Shown piece after piece: positions 15,269-24,143 of a stretch of DNA of 64,000 bases. The stretch is taken from the NCBI GenBank assembly GCA_040768665.1, contig JAXGMN010000007.1:372001-436000 (forward strand). Direction: 5' to 3'. Position 1 is the first letter of the stretch; every line of letters begins with the position of its first letter. Origin of the DNA: JABWBD01 sp040768665. Lineage in GTDB: Bacteria; Planctomycetota; Planctomycetia; Pirellulales; Thermoguttaceae. Position numbers and translations under genes: made by a program. Below the pieces are notes generated by a model that saw only the letters and a list, made by a program, of their open reading frames with translations, had not been told where the DNA came from and ran no database searches.

Positions 15269-16239
15269 GTGCGCAAGACGTTTTGGTGCTGGCGGAAGTC
15301 CAACGCGACGCCTTGGCCGACGTATCCCTCGAAATGCTCACCGCCGCACGCCAGATCGCCACAGCCGGCGGCGGAGAGGTGGTAGCCCTGGTTCTCAACA
15401 GCGACGGTGCCCGCTATGCGGAAGCCCTGGCTGCGGCCGACCGGATCCTCATCGTCGACGATCCGCAGTTGGCAGCCTACTCGCCCGACTGCTACCTCGC
15501 AGCCCTGTGGGAAGTGGTAACGGCCGAAAAGCCACGGGCGGTGCTGATCGGTGGCACGTCGATCGGCTGGGATCTGGCCGGCATGCTTGCCGCAAAGATC
15601 GATGCGCCGCTGGTGATCGGCTGCAAGGCAGTTGCCGCCGAAGGAGAATCGCTCACGGTTACCGCCTCGTTTTGCGGTGGAAAGATGACCGCCGAGGTCC
15701 AGATCGACCGTTCGCCGGCGGTCCTCATGGTGCTGCCGGGCAGTTTCCGCCCGACCGGTAAGACCGGCAAGGCCCAGCTCGAGCAGCGGCAGCTTTCCGC
15801 ACCGCTGAAGCCGTGCGGCGTTCGCTTCGAAGACTGGATCCTGCCCGAGGCCGGCGACGTCGACATCACCCAGCAGGAGATCCTCGTGGCCGTGGGACGC
15901 GGGATTCAGCAGAAAGACAACGTTGAGCTTGCCGAGGAGTTGGCCAAGGCGTTGGGCGGCGCAGTCTGTGCGTCGCGGCCGGTGGTCGACCAGGGCTGGC
16001 TGCCCGCGACACGCCAGGTCGGCAAGTCGGGGATGACCGTCAAGCCAAAAGTCTACCTGGCTCTCGGGGTGAGCGGCGCGCCGGAGCACCTCGAAGGGAT
16101 GAACAGCTCGGACCTGGTGATCGCCGTGAATACGGATCCGAAGGCGCCGATTTTCGACGTTGCGCATTACGGTGCCGAAGTCGATGCGCTCGAACTGCTG
16201 CCGTGCCTGGTGGAGGCTCTTAGCGCCAGGAAAGGGTGA
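15265..16239 (+). CDS. etfA: Electron transfer flavoprotein alpha subunit
   Basis: 324 residues. The C-terminal FAD domain is canonical: ASRPVVDQGWLPATRQVGKS, TVKPKVYLALGVSGAPEHLE, then IAVNTDPKAPIFDVAHYG. The N-terminal domain has the EtfA pattern RAVLIGGTSIGWDLAGMLAAKIDAPL. The partner of EtfB (4-base overlap), it is followed after 6 bases by a membrane Fe-S oxidoreductase of the ETF:menaquinone oxidoreductase type, so electrons most likely pass between EtfAB and the quinone pool. Confidence 0.93.
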   Translation: MSAQDVLVLAEVQRDALADVSLEMLTAARQIATAGGGEVVALVLNSDGARYAEALAAADRILIVDDPQLAAYSPDCYLAALWEVVTAEKPRAVLIGGTSIGWDLAGMLAAKIDAPLVIGCKAVAAEGESLTVTASFCGGKMTAEVQIDRSPAVLMVLPGSFRPTGKTGKAQLEQRQLSAPLKPCGVRFEDWILPEAGDVDITQQEILVAVGRGIQQKDNVELAEELAKALGGAVCASRPVVDQGWLPATRQVGKSGMTVKPKVYLALGVSGAPEHLEGMNSSDLVIAVNTDPKAPIFDVAHYGAEVDALELLPCLVEALSARKG

Positions 16240-16245
16240 TCTGCG

Positions 16246-18519
16246 ATGGAAGATTTCGCTCGGCCGATCATGTGGAATGTGCCGCACTGGGCGGAAATCA
16301 CGCTCTACCTGATGATTCCCCTGGTAATCGCCGCCTTCGTCGCCGGCGCCCTGTGGCGAGTGAGGAAGTGGTTCGTGGGACAGGCCGAACCGGGCGATCC
16401 TCCACTGGGCGAGCAGCTCGCCGGTGCCCTCCAGCCTCGTCGCGTGGCGGAGTTCGTCAAGACGGGGCTGTTTCAGTCGCGACTGTCAAGCGATCCGTTT
16501 TCACTGGTGATGCACCAGGCGATCTTCTGGGGCATGGTTGTGCTGTTCCTCGGCACGGCACTGGCGACCGTCGACCAGGACGTTGCTCATCTGTTGTTCG
16601 ACGCTCAGATCCTCCACGGTTCGGGTTATCAGGTCTTCGAGCTTCTTCTCGACCTGTTCGGGATTGCCCTGATCACGGGCGTGCTGATGGCCGCCTACCG
16701 CAGATATGTCGTTCGACCCCAGCGGCTTCAGGCGCGGCGGTCGGGCGTCAGCCTCTGGGACGCGTTCCCGCTACTGAGCGTCCTGCTGTTGATCGCGGTA
16801 ACCGGCTTTTTGGCCGAAGCCCTGCGGATCGCCGAGGGAAATCACATTGAATCTCAACTAGCTTCCGTCGGCAGTGCCGATGCCGCCACCCGCCAGCGCG
16901 TGCTCGATGAATCAGGCCTTCGCGAAAACCTCCGCATGGGCGTCGAGCGCCAGGAGGCCCAATTGGCGAGGATCGGCGGCGGCGGGAGCGTCTTTCCCGC
17001 GGCCGCTTGGGCTCCGGTCGGCTATGGGATGGCCAAGCTTCTCAGTCCGCTGCCGGTCGAGACGGTTCGGTTGTTGCATCAAGCGACCTGGTGGGCCCAC
17101 GCGCTGCTGGGCTTCGGGCTGATCGTTGCGATTCCCTTCACCAAGGCATTTCACCTGTTCTCTTCTCCGGCCAACATGCTCCTGCGGAAACCCGGGCCAC
17201 CCGGCCGGTTGCCGGTCGTCATGGAATCCGGAGTGCGAACGGTCCGCGACTACACCTGGCGCCAGTTGCTCCAGGTCGAGGCCTGCACCTGGTGCGGAAA
17301 CTGCCAGGAAGCATGCCCGGGCTTTAACGCGGGCTTCCCGCTGTCGCCGCGCGACGTCGTGCAGGGAGTTGACGCGCAGCTTCTGCGGACCGCCGTGAAA
17401 GGCAATGGCGACACCCCCAGCCTCCACGGGTCCGCCGTGCATCCCGAAGAGCTCTGGGCCTGCTGTACGTGCCGGGCGTGCGAGGAGGTCTGTCCGGTGC
17501 ATGTCGAACATCCGCGGCTGATTGTCGATCTTCGCCGGCATCTGGTCGACCAGGGCCAGGTCGACGAGGGCCTGCAGGACGCACTGATGAACTTGCAGCG
17601 CTACGGCAATTCCTTCGGCCGTTCGGCCAAAAAGCGATCCGATTGGACCAGACCACTCGACGTTAAGCTCAAGGACGCGAGAAAGGAAGAGGTCGAATAC
17701 CTCTGGTTCGTCGGCGACTATGCCTCGTACGACCAACGGGCGCAGGAGGTCACGCGAACGATCGCCAAGGTCTTCCAGCACGCCGGGCTGGATATTGGTC
17801 TGCTGATGGATAAGGAGCAGAACGCGGGCAATGATGTCCGCCGCAGCGGCGAAGAGGGGCTGTTCTCGATGTTGCGTGAGAAGAACAGCAAGGAGCTTGC
17901 GAAAGGCACCTTCCGAAGGGTTCTTACCACGGACCCGCACACGTTCAACACGCTCAAGAACGAATACGAGGCGAACGGCCAGTCCGGCGAGGGCGAAGAA
18001 TCGCCGCTGGCCGGCAAACCGGTCGTCCACTACAGCCAACTTCTCGACGACCTTCTCAGCAAGGGAACGCTGAGGCCCGCCCGATCGCTCAACCTGACGG
18101 CCACGTACCACGACCCGTGCTACCTGGGGCGGTTCAACGGCATCTACGATCCGCCACGGCGGGTGCTGGCAGCTCTGGGAATCGCACTCGTCGAGATGCC
18201 GCGGAATCGCCGCAACAGTTTTTGCTGCGGTGCGGGCGGCGGCCGGATCTGGATGAAGGATACTCCCGGGATTGAAGAGCGGCCCGCGGAGAATCGCGTC
18301 AAAGAGGCGTTGGCCATACCGGGCGTCGAGTGCCTGGTAGTGGCCTGTCCGAAAGACTTGGTGATGTTCCAGGATGCGGTAAAGACGGTCGGCGCCGAGG
18401 GCAAACTCCGCGTCGCCGACCTGGGTGAATTGGTGTACGAGGCCCTCGAGCCGCGCAGCCCCGTCCCACTCGGCGGCGCCGCGGTTCAAGGTCCAGCCTC
18501 GGCTTCGACCACTAAGTGA
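16246..18519 (+). CDS. Membrane HdrD-like Fe-S oxidoreductase (ETF:quinone oxidoreductase type)
   Basis: 757 residues. About five N-terminal membrane helices resemble the NarI-type cytochrome b domain (ITLYLMIPLVIAAFV, HQAIFWGMVVLFLGTAL, LLLIAVTGFLAEAL, HQATWWAHALLGFGLIVAI). Two [4Fe-4S] motifs follow (CTWCGNCQEACPGF from Cys347; CCTCRACEEVCP from Cys406), then HdrD-like cysteine-rich domains ending FCCGAGGG (CCG at 660-662). As in the first gene of the operon, the first cysteine-rich half is degenerate (FVGDYASY, KEQNAGNDVRR). This layout is that of EMO/DUF224 proteins that link EtfAB to menaquinone. Inferred role: electron transfer between EtfAB and membrane quinone. Confidence 0.87.
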   Translation: MEDFARPIMWNVPHWAEITLYLMIPLVIAAFVAGALWRVRKWFVGQAEPGDPPLGEQLAGALQPRRVAEFVKTGLFQSRLSSDPFSLVMHQAIFWGMVVLFLGTALATVDQDVAHLLFDAQILHGSGYQVFELLLDLFGIALITGVLMAAYRRYVVRPQRLQARRSGVSLWDAFPLLSVLLLIAVTGFLAEALRIAEGNHIESQLASVGSADAATRQRVLDESGLRENLRMGVERQEAQLARIGGGGSVFPAAAWAPVGYGMAKLLSPLPVETVRLLHQATWWAHALLGFGLIVAIPFTKAFHLFSSPANMLLRKPGPPGRLPVVMESGVRTVRDYTWRQLLQVEACTWCGNCQEACPGFNAGFPLSPRDVVQGVDAQLLRTAVKGNGDTPSLHGSAVHPEELWACCTCRACEEVCPVHVEHPRLIVDLRRHLVDQGQVDEGLQDALMNLQRYGNSFGRSAKKRSDWTRPLDVKLKDARKEEVEYLWFVGDYASYDQRAQEVTRTIAKVFQHAGLDIGLLMDKEQNAGNDVRRSGEEGLFSMLREKNSKELAKGTFRRVLTTDPHTFNTLKNEYEANGQSGEGEESPLAGKPVVHYSQLLDDLLSKGTLRPARSLNLTATYHDPCYLGRFNGIYDPPRRVLAALGIALVEMPRNRRNSFCCGAGGGRIWMKDTPGIEERPAENRVKEALAIPGVECLVVACPKDLVMFQDAVKTVGAEGKLRVADLGELVYEALEPRSPVPLGGAAVQGPASASTTK

Positions 18520-18528
18520 GGACCAGCC

Positions 18529-20526
18529 ATGATTGCACGGGATGAGTCGTTGAGGATCGGCGTTTATGTCTGCCATTGTGGCAGCAACATCGCCGGCGCC
18601 GTCGACGTGGAGCAACTGGCGGCGTTCGCCGAGGGGCTGCCTCACGTCGCGCTGGCGCGGCACTACAAGTACATGTGCTCCGATCCGGGCCAGGAACTCG
18701 TGAAGCGAGACATCCAGGAGTTCAACCTCAACCGGATCGTCGTCGCCGCCTGTTCGCCCAATCTCCATGAAGGGACCTTCCGCCGCGCCGCCGAGGCCGC
18801 CGGTCTGAACCGCTTCCTGGTGCAGATGGCCAACATCCGCGAGCAGGTCGCCTGGGTGACCGACGACAAGGAGGCCGGACTGGAAAAGGCCAAGTCGCAC
18901 CTGGCGGCCGCCATCCGCCGCGTCGCCGGCCACGAACCGCTGCAGCGGCAATTCGTGCCGATCGTCCCGCGGGCCCTGGTAGTCGGCGGCGGCATCGCCG
19001 GCATCCAGGCGGCCCTGACGATGGCCACGGCAGGCAAGGAGGTGATCCTTGTCGAACGCGAGCCGAGCATCGGCGGCCACATGGCCATGTTCGACAAGAC
19101 CTTCCCCACGCTCGACTGCGCCGCCTGCATCCTTACGCCCAAGATGACGGCGGTCAAGCTGCACCCGAACATCAAGCTGCTGACCTACTCGACCGTCGAA
19201 TCGGTGGAAGGCTCGGTGGGCAACTACCGCGTCAAGGTTCGCCGCCATCCACGGTACATCGACGAAGACCTCTGCGTCGGCTGCATGATGTGCCTCGATG
19301 GCTGCGTCTTCACGAAGGCCCGCTTCCCTAATCCGTTCGACCAGGGCCTGGGCACGCGAAAACCGGTCTGGATCCCGTTTCCCCAGGCCGTCCCTCCCGT
19401 GCCGGTGATCGATCCCGAGGTCTGCCTTCAAATCAAGCGAGGGAAGTGCAACCAGGGTTGTGTCGAGGCGTGCGGCGAACGCGACGCCATCCGGTTCGAT
19501 CAGCAGGAAACGGTGGAAGAATTCGATGTGGGCACGATCCTCATCGCCACGGGGTTCAAGGCGTTCGACCCCAGCGTGATCCCCTACTACGGCTACGGCA
19601 AGTACCCGAATGTCTACACCAGCCTCGAGGTGGAACGGTTGCTGAACGCCGGCGGGCCGACCACCGGGAAGCTCGTGCTCCGCGACGGCTCGACGCCCAA
19701 GCGGGTCGGCATCGTTCATTGCGTCGGCAGCCGCGACCAGAACTACCACAAATACTGCTCGCGCGTGTGCTGCATGTACGCCTTGAAGCTCGCCCACCTC
19801 GTGCACGAAAAGACCGGGGCCGAGGTGTTCAACTGCTATATCGACATCCGTGCCCCCGGCAAAGGCTTCGAGGAATTCTACAATCGCGTGCAGAACGAAG
19901 GGGTGCAATTCGTTCGGGGCAAGGTGGCCGACATCACTCCGGTCGCCGGCGAGGGAACCGTTGCCGACGGCGGCCTCGTAATGAACGTCGATGATACCCT
20001 GCTCGGCAAGGTCAGCAAGATCAACGTCGACATGGTGATTCTCGCCGTGGCCCTGGAAGCCCAGGTCGATGCCGGCGACGTGCGGCGGACATTCGGAATC
20101 TCCTGTTCGGCGGACGGATTCTTCCTCGAGAAGCACCCCAAGCTGGCGCCGGTGAACACCGCCAGCGACGGCGTGTTCGTGGCGGGCGCCTGCCAGGGGG
20201 CCAAAGACATCCCCGATACCGTCGCCCAAGCCGACGCCGCGGCCGCCCAGGCCCTCGCCCTGATCGACGCCGGTCAGATCGAACTGGAGCCGAACACCGC
20301 CTGGATCGATGAAACGATGTGCTCGGGCTGCAAGACCTGCATCCTCCTCTGTCCGTATAGCGCTATCCACTGCGACGACGAGCGCGAGATTGCGGTGATC
20401 GACGCCGCCTTGTGCAAGGGCTGCGGAACGTGCGTGGCCGCGTGCCCCTCGGGTGCGGCGAAACAGCATCTGTTCAGCGATGAACAAATTCACGAAGAGT
20501 TGGAAGGACTGATGTGCTATGTCTGA
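18529..20526 (+). CDS. hdrA: HdrA, flavin-containing electron-bifurcating subunit
   Basis: 665 residues, full length. The N-terminal Fe-S domain (VYVCHCGSNIAG) is followed by the FAD Rossmann motif GGGIAGIQAALTMATAGKEV. Then come CAACILTPKM, a ferredoxin motif CVGCMMCLDGC, a cysteine cluster (CLQIKRGKCNQGCVEACGE), the region HCVGSRDQNYHKYCSRVCC, and two C-terminal [4Fe-4S] ferredoxin motifs (CSGCKTCILLCP, CKGCGTCVAACP). In methanogens HdrA splits electrons between heterodisulfide and ferredoxin using one FAD. Here it sits between EMO and mvhD, with an 8-base overlap with mvhD, so it should form a complex with the hydrogenase. Confidence 0.94.
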   Translation: MIARDESLRIGVYVCHCGSNIAGAVDVEQLAAFAEGLPHVALARHYKYMCSDPGQELVKRDIQEFNLNRIVVAACSPNLHEGTFRRAAEAAGLNRFLVQMANIREQVAWVTDDKEAGLEKAKSHLAAAIRRVAGHEPLQRQFVPIVPRALVVGGGIAGIQAALTMATAGKEVILVEREPSIGGHMAMFDKTFPTLDCAACILTPKMTAVKLHPNIKLLTYSTVESVEGSVGNYRVKVRRHPRYIDEDLCVGCMMCLDGCVFTKARFPNPFDQGLGTRKPVWIPFPQAVPPVPVIDPEVCLQIKRGKCNQGCVEACGERDAIRFDQQETVEEFDVGTILIATGFKAFDPSVIPYYGYGKYPNVYTSLEVERLLNAGGPTTGKLVLRDGSTPKRVGIVHCVGSRDQNYHKYCSRVCCMYALKLAHLVHEKTGAEVFNCYIDIRAPGKGFEEFYNRVQNEGVQFVRGKVADITPVAGEGTVADGGLVMNVDDTLLGKVSKINVDMVILAVALEAQVDAGDVRRTFGISCSADGFFLEKHPKLAPVNTASDGVFVAGACQGAKDIPDTVAQADAAAAQALALIDAGQIELEPNTAWIDETMCSGCKTCILLCPYSAIHCDDEREIAVIDAALCKGCGTCVAACPSGAAKQHLFSDEQIHEELEGLMCYV

Positions 20527-21037
20527 CCTTAATTCTTCTCCGACAGAGCGGCCGTTCCAGCCGCGCGTGGTCGCCTTCCTGTGCAACTGGTGCAGCTACA
20601 CGGCTTCCGATCTGGCCGGAACGTCGCGGATCAAATACTCGCCGTACGCCAGAATCGTCCGTGTCATGTGCAGCGGTCGGGTCGACCCCACGTTCATTCT
20701 GAAATCGTTTGCCCTCGGGGCCGATGGCGTGATGATCGCCGGCTGCCACCCAGGCGACTGTCACTACATCGAGGGTAACTACAAGACGATCCGCCGCCAT
20801 ACGATGCTCCGGTATTTCCTGGAGCGGATGGGGATCGAACCGGACCGGCTGCGGTTGGTCTGGGCGTCGGCGGCCGAGGGACAGCCGCTGGCCGAATCGA
20901 TCGACCGATTCGTCGACGACGTCCGCCGCTTGGGGCCGCTGAAATGGGCAGGCAACTGGGAAGAAAACGGCGAACGCCTCGCGGCCCTGGAAGAGATCGT
21001 CGCCGAGCACGCAGATGCGATGGAGGTTTCGGCATGA
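20519..21037 (+). CDS. mvhD: MvhD/FrhD-type [2Fe-2S] hydrogenase delta subunit
   Basis: 172 residues. It has the typical short cysteine set of MvhD: FLCNWCSYTASDLAGTSR, RVMCSGRVDP and AGCHPGDCHYIEGN. In the Mvh-Hdr complex this protein carries a [2Fe-2S] cluster and links the hydrogenase to HdrA. The start ATG overlaps the last 8 bases of hdrA, and its stop overlaps mvhG (ATGA), so the three are almost certainly cotranslated. Confidence 0.92.
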   Translation: MSDLNSSPTERPFQPRVVAFLCNWCSYTASDLAGTSRIKYSPYARIVRVMCSGRVDPTFILKSFALGADGVMIAGCHPGDCHYIEGNYKTIRRHTMLRYFLERMGIEPDRLRLVWASAAEGQPLAESIDRFVDDVRRLGPLKWAGNWEENGERLAALEEIVAEHADAMEVSA

Positions 21038-22008
21038 GCGGTGAAACGAAGGGAAAACTGGCCCTCTACTGGGCAGCCTCGTGCGGCGGCTGCGAGATCG
21101 CCGTGCTGGGGATCAATGAAAAGATCCTCGACGTCGCCGCGGCGTTCGACATCGTCTTTTGGCCCGTCGCCGTCGACGCGAAGGTCCATGACGTGGAAAG
21201 GATGCCCGACGGCAGTATCGACGTCTGCCTGTTCAACGGCAGCATCCGCACCAGCGAGCAGGAGTACATGGCCCGGCTGCTTCGCAAAAAATCGAAGGTC
21301 CTGGTCGCCTTCGGATCCTGTGCCAGCGAAGGGTGCATTCCCGGGCTGGCCAACGCCACGAGCCGCCAACGGATTTTCGACACGGTTTACCGCGAAACGC
21401 CTTCCACCGAGAACCCCGATGAGCTCCGGCCGCAGCACAAGACCGAGGTTGCAGAGGGCAGCCTCCACTTGCCGGTCTTCTACGACACGGTGCGGACGCT
21501 CGACCAGACGGTACCGGTCGATTACTATCTGCCCGGCTGCCCGCCGGAAGCCGAGCGGATCTGGGACGCCATCACGGCGATCATCGAGAAGAAGCTGCCG
21601 GCGCCCGGCTCGGTGATCGGCGCGGACACGACGGTCTGCCAGGAGTGCCCGCGCGTGCGGAACGAGAAGAAGATCAAGAAGTTCTGCCGCACGTGGGAGA
21701 TCATCCCCGACGAAGAGACTTGCCTGTTGGAGCAGGGGATCATCTGCTGCGGGGTTGCCACGCGCGCCGGCTGCGGCGCCAAGTGCCCGCGTGTGAATTC
21801 TCCCTGCATCGGCTGCTATGGGCCCAACGAGGGCGTCCGCGACTATGGCGCACGGTTGATGACCGCGCTGGCTTCGGTGATCGACTCGACCGATCCCGAG
21901 GAAATCGACCGGATCATTCGCGACGGCATCCCGGACCCAGTCGGAAGCTTCTATCGCTTCAGCCTGGCCGGGAGCCATTTGCGGCGGAGTCGAAAAGAGG
22001 TCGTTTAG
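21034..22008 (+). CDS. mvhG: [NiFe] hydrogenase small subunit, MvhG type
   Basis: 324 residues from the ATG at 21034, which overlaps the mvhD stop; the open frame extends upstream only as a shadow of mvhD. Proximal cluster ligands are in YWAASCGGCEIAVLG, GSCASEGCIPG and YYLPGCPPEAE. The C-terminal part is rich in further cysteines for medial and distal clusters (CQECPRVRNEKKIKKFC, ICCGVATRAGCGAKCP, CIGCYGPNEG). There is no Tat signal, so the enzyme is cytoplasmic, as in group 3 hydrogenases. The stop codon lies inside a long inverted repeat. Confidence 0.92.
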   Translation: MSGETKGKLALYWAASCGGCEIAVLGINEKILDVAAAFDIVFWPVAVDAKVHDVERMPDGSIDVCLFNGSIRTSEQEYMARLLRKKSKVLVAFGSCASEGCIPGLANATSRQRIFDTVYRETPSTENPDELRPQHKTEVAEGSLHLPVFYDTVRTLDQTVPVDYYLPGCPPEAERIWDAITAIIEKKLPAPGSVIGADTTVCQECPRVRNEKKIKKFCRTWEIIPDEETCLLEQGIICCGVATRAGCGAKCPRVNSPCIGCYGPNEGVRDYGARLMTALASVIDSTDPEEIDRIIRDGIPDPVGSFYRFSLAGSHLRRSRKEVV

Positions 22009-22117
22009 CCGCAGGCCCACCGGGCCGCGCGGGAGCGGATAACGGTTGTTCGATATGTTTGGAAATGGCTGTCGAAGAGCGAGCCGCCCGCGCGGCCCGA
22101 TGGGCCTGCGGCTAAAC
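22003..22117. repeat. 31-bp near-perfect inverted repeat between mvhG and mvhA
   Basis: The arms are 22003-22033 (starting GTTTAGCCGCAGGCCCACCG) and 22087-22117 (ending GGGCCTGCGGCTAAAC). They are complementary except for one G/A difference and enclose 53 bases. The left arm contains the mvhG stop codon. In the mRNA this would be a very stable stem between the small and large subunit genes, suitable as an mRNA processing, stability or attenuation element. It could equally be a mobile palindrome. Confidence 0.88.
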
Positions 22118-22187
22118 GAATCGCTGGCCGAATGGCAAGTCACCCATGAAACTTCCCCTCTTCCACAAACGTCGTCAAAGGCGTCCC

Positions 22188-23654
22188 ATGAGCCGCATAT
22201 CGATTGATCCGATCACGCGTCTGGAGGGCCACGGCAAGATCGACATCTTTCTGAATGAGGATGGCGACGTGGCCAACGCCTACCTTCAGATCCCGGAACT
22301 CCGCGGGTTCGAGAGCTTCTGCGTCGGCCGGCCGGCGGAAGAAATGCCGAACCTCACGTCCCGCATCTGCGGCGTCTGCCCCGAGGCGCACCACATCGCC
22401 GCCACAAAGACCCTGGACGCCCTCTTCCACGTCAACCCGCCGCCGCTGGCCAAGAAGCTGCGCGAGCTGTTCTACAGCATCTTTTTCGTCACGGATCACA
22501 CGACCCACTTCTATGCCCTCGGGGGGCCGGACTTCGTCGTCGGCCCGACCGCGCCGCCTGCCGAGCGAAACATCCTCGGCGTGGTCCAGAAGGTCGGCAT
22601 GGACATCGCCGGCAAGGTCCTCAAAATGCGCCGCGACGGCCATCACCTCATCGAAATGATCGGAGGGCGCAAGGTGCATCCCAACTGGGGCCTGCCGGGA
22701 GGCGTCAGTCGCGGGATCGACGAGGACCAACGCAAAGAGATTGAACAACTCGGCCGCGATGCTATCGAATTCGGTAAGTTCTCGCTCAAACTATTCAGGG
22801 ACGTGGTGCTCCAGAACAGCGACTACGTGAAGCTCATCGTCGGCGACGTCTATGTCCACAAGACCTACAATATGGGCACCGTCGACGCGAAGAACCAAGT
22901 AAACTTCTATGACGGCCAGATCCGCGTCACGGGTCCCGATGGTCGGGAATACGCGAAGTACGACGCCAAGGACTACCGCGACCACATCGCCGAGCGTGTC
23001 GAAACGTGGAGCTACCTGAAGTTTCCCTATCTGAAGAACGTCGGCTGGAAGGGCCTGGTCGACGGCATCGACTCGGGCGTCTACAAGGCCACCCCGCTGT
23101 CGCGACTGAATGCGGCCGATCGTATGGCCACACCCTTGGCGCAGGCCGAGTATGAAAGATTCTACGAGACCCTCGGCGGCAAACCGGTCCATCACACGCT
23201 GGCCACCCACTGGGCACGACTGATCGAGATTCTCTACGCGGCCGAACGTTGGGTGGAGTTGGCCACGGATCCGGAGATCACCGGCAAGGAGTACCGGGTC
23301 CTGCCGACAGAGAAACCGACCGAGGGCGTCGGCTCGGTCGAAGCGCCGCGCGGAACGCTCACGCACCACTACGCGACCGACGAGCGCGGGATCCTGACCA
23401 AGGTCAACCTGATCGTCGGCACCACCAACAACAACGCGCCGATCTCGATGTCCGTTAAGAAAGCCGCGCAGTCGCTCATCAGCCGAGGCAAGGTCTCCGA
23501 AGGGCTCTTGAACATGGTCGAGATGGCGTTCCGGGCATACGATCCGTGTTTCGGATGCGCGACCCACAGTCTTCCCGGCCGGATGCCGCTGGAAGTCACG
23601 CTGCGCGACCCGCAGGGACGGATCGTTGCCCGGCTCTCACAATTTACTGATTGA
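22188..23654 (+). CDS. mvhA: [NiFe] hydrogenase large (catalytic) subunit, MvhA type
   Basis: 488 residues from the ATG at 22188 (AAAGG upstream), which gives the conserved opening ISIDPITRLEGHGKI; an ATG at 22146 adds 14 basic residues not expected in the family. Both metal-site motifs are complete: RICGVCPEAHH near the N-terminus and DPCFGCATH near the C-terminus. The roughly 28 residues after ATH suggest a C-terminal tail that a maturation protease must remove; no such protease and no hyp gene is in the window. By motif and neighbours it is a group 3 (probably 3c, Hdr-linked) cytoplasmic hydrogenase. Confidence 0.92.
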   Translation: MSRISIDPITRLEGHGKIDIFLNEDGDVANAYLQIPELRGFESFCVGRPAEEMPNLTSRICGVCPEAHHIAATKTLDALFHVNPPPLAKKLRELFYSIFFVTDHTTHFYALGGPDFVVGPTAPPAERNILGVVQKVGMDIAGKVLKMRRDGHHLIEMIGGRKVHPNWGLPGGVSRGIDEDQRKEIEQLGRDAIEFGKFSLKLFRDVVLQNSDYVKLIVGDVYVHKTYNMGTVDAKNQVNFYDGQIRVTGPDGREYAKYDAKDYRDHIAERVETWSYLKFPYLKNVGWKGLVDGIDSGVYKATPLSRLNAADRMATPLAQAEYERFYETLGGKPVHHTLATHWARLIEILYAAERWVELATDPEITGKEYRVLPTEKPTEGVGSVEAPRGTLTHHYATDERGILTKVNLIVGTTNNNAPISMSVKKAAQSLISRGKVSEGLLNMVEMAFRAYDPCFGCATHSLPGRMPLEVTLRDPQGRIVARLSQFTD

Positions 23655-23670
23655 AAGGGAGGACCACGCG

Positions 23671-24117
23671 ATGATTTCACCGGAAACGCTGCGGCGGTAT
23701 CCATGCTTCGCCGCCGTCGACGAGGACAGTCTCAAATCGATCGCCATGATTGCCGAAGAAGTCGCGATCCCGGCGGGTACCCAATTATTCGGCGAGGGAG
23801 CCGCCGCCGAGGCACTGAGCATCATTAGCGAGGGAGAGGTCGACATCCGGTACACGCTGCCCGAGGGCGCACACCGCTCCGTGGATCGGCTTGTCCAGGG
23901 CGACATCCTGGGCTGGTCGGCCGTTGTCGAGCCGTACCGGATGACCGCGATTGCGACGACCCGCAGCGATACGCGTCTAATCCGAATTGAGGCCGCCCGC
24001 CTCCGCGAGCTCTGTGAGCGCGATGCGAAACTCGGCTACCGCCTCATGAACCAAGTCGTCAAGCTCCTCGCCGACCGGCTTGACGGAGCGCGGGTGCAAC
24101 TGGCGGTCGTTGGTTGA
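23671..24117 (+). CDS. Cyclic-nucleotide-binding-domain protein without DNA-binding domain
   Basis: 148 residues from the ATG at 23671 (GAAAGGGAGGACC upstream). One Crp-type sensor fold: IPAGTQLFGEGAAAEALSII, EGEVDIRY, LVQGDILGWSAVVEP, MTAIATTRSDTRLIRI, ending in the long helix. The helix-turn-helix of Crp/Fnr is absent. It is the last gene of the operon, 16 bases after mvhA. It may act as a regulatory subunit or sensor for the hydrogenase complex. The phosphate-binding RxA arginine of cAMP-binding proteins is not evident, so the ligand is open. Confidence 0.85.
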   Translation: MISPETLRRYPCFAAVDEDSLKSIAMIAEEVAIPAGTQLFGEGAAAEALSIISEGEVDIRYTLPEGAHRSVDRLVQGDILGWSAVVEPYRMTAIATTRSDTRLIRIEAARLRELCERDAKLGYRLMNQVVKLLADRLDGARVQLAVVG

Positions 24118-24143
24118 AGAAACTGGCTTCAAGCGGCTATTTG

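Noticed and set aside
16912..20586. Very long minus-strand open frame (1224 codons) opposite EMO and hdrA
   Set aside because: It is antisense to genes with clear Fe-S, FAD and membrane motifs. Long antisense frames are expected in GC-rich coding DNA, and the translation has no recognisable domain.
13284..24117. Recent transfer of hdr/mvh genes from a methanogen
   Set aside because: Base composition and codon use look like the neighbours, and EtfAB/EMO partners are bacterial; the sequence alone gives no sign of recent archaeal transfer.
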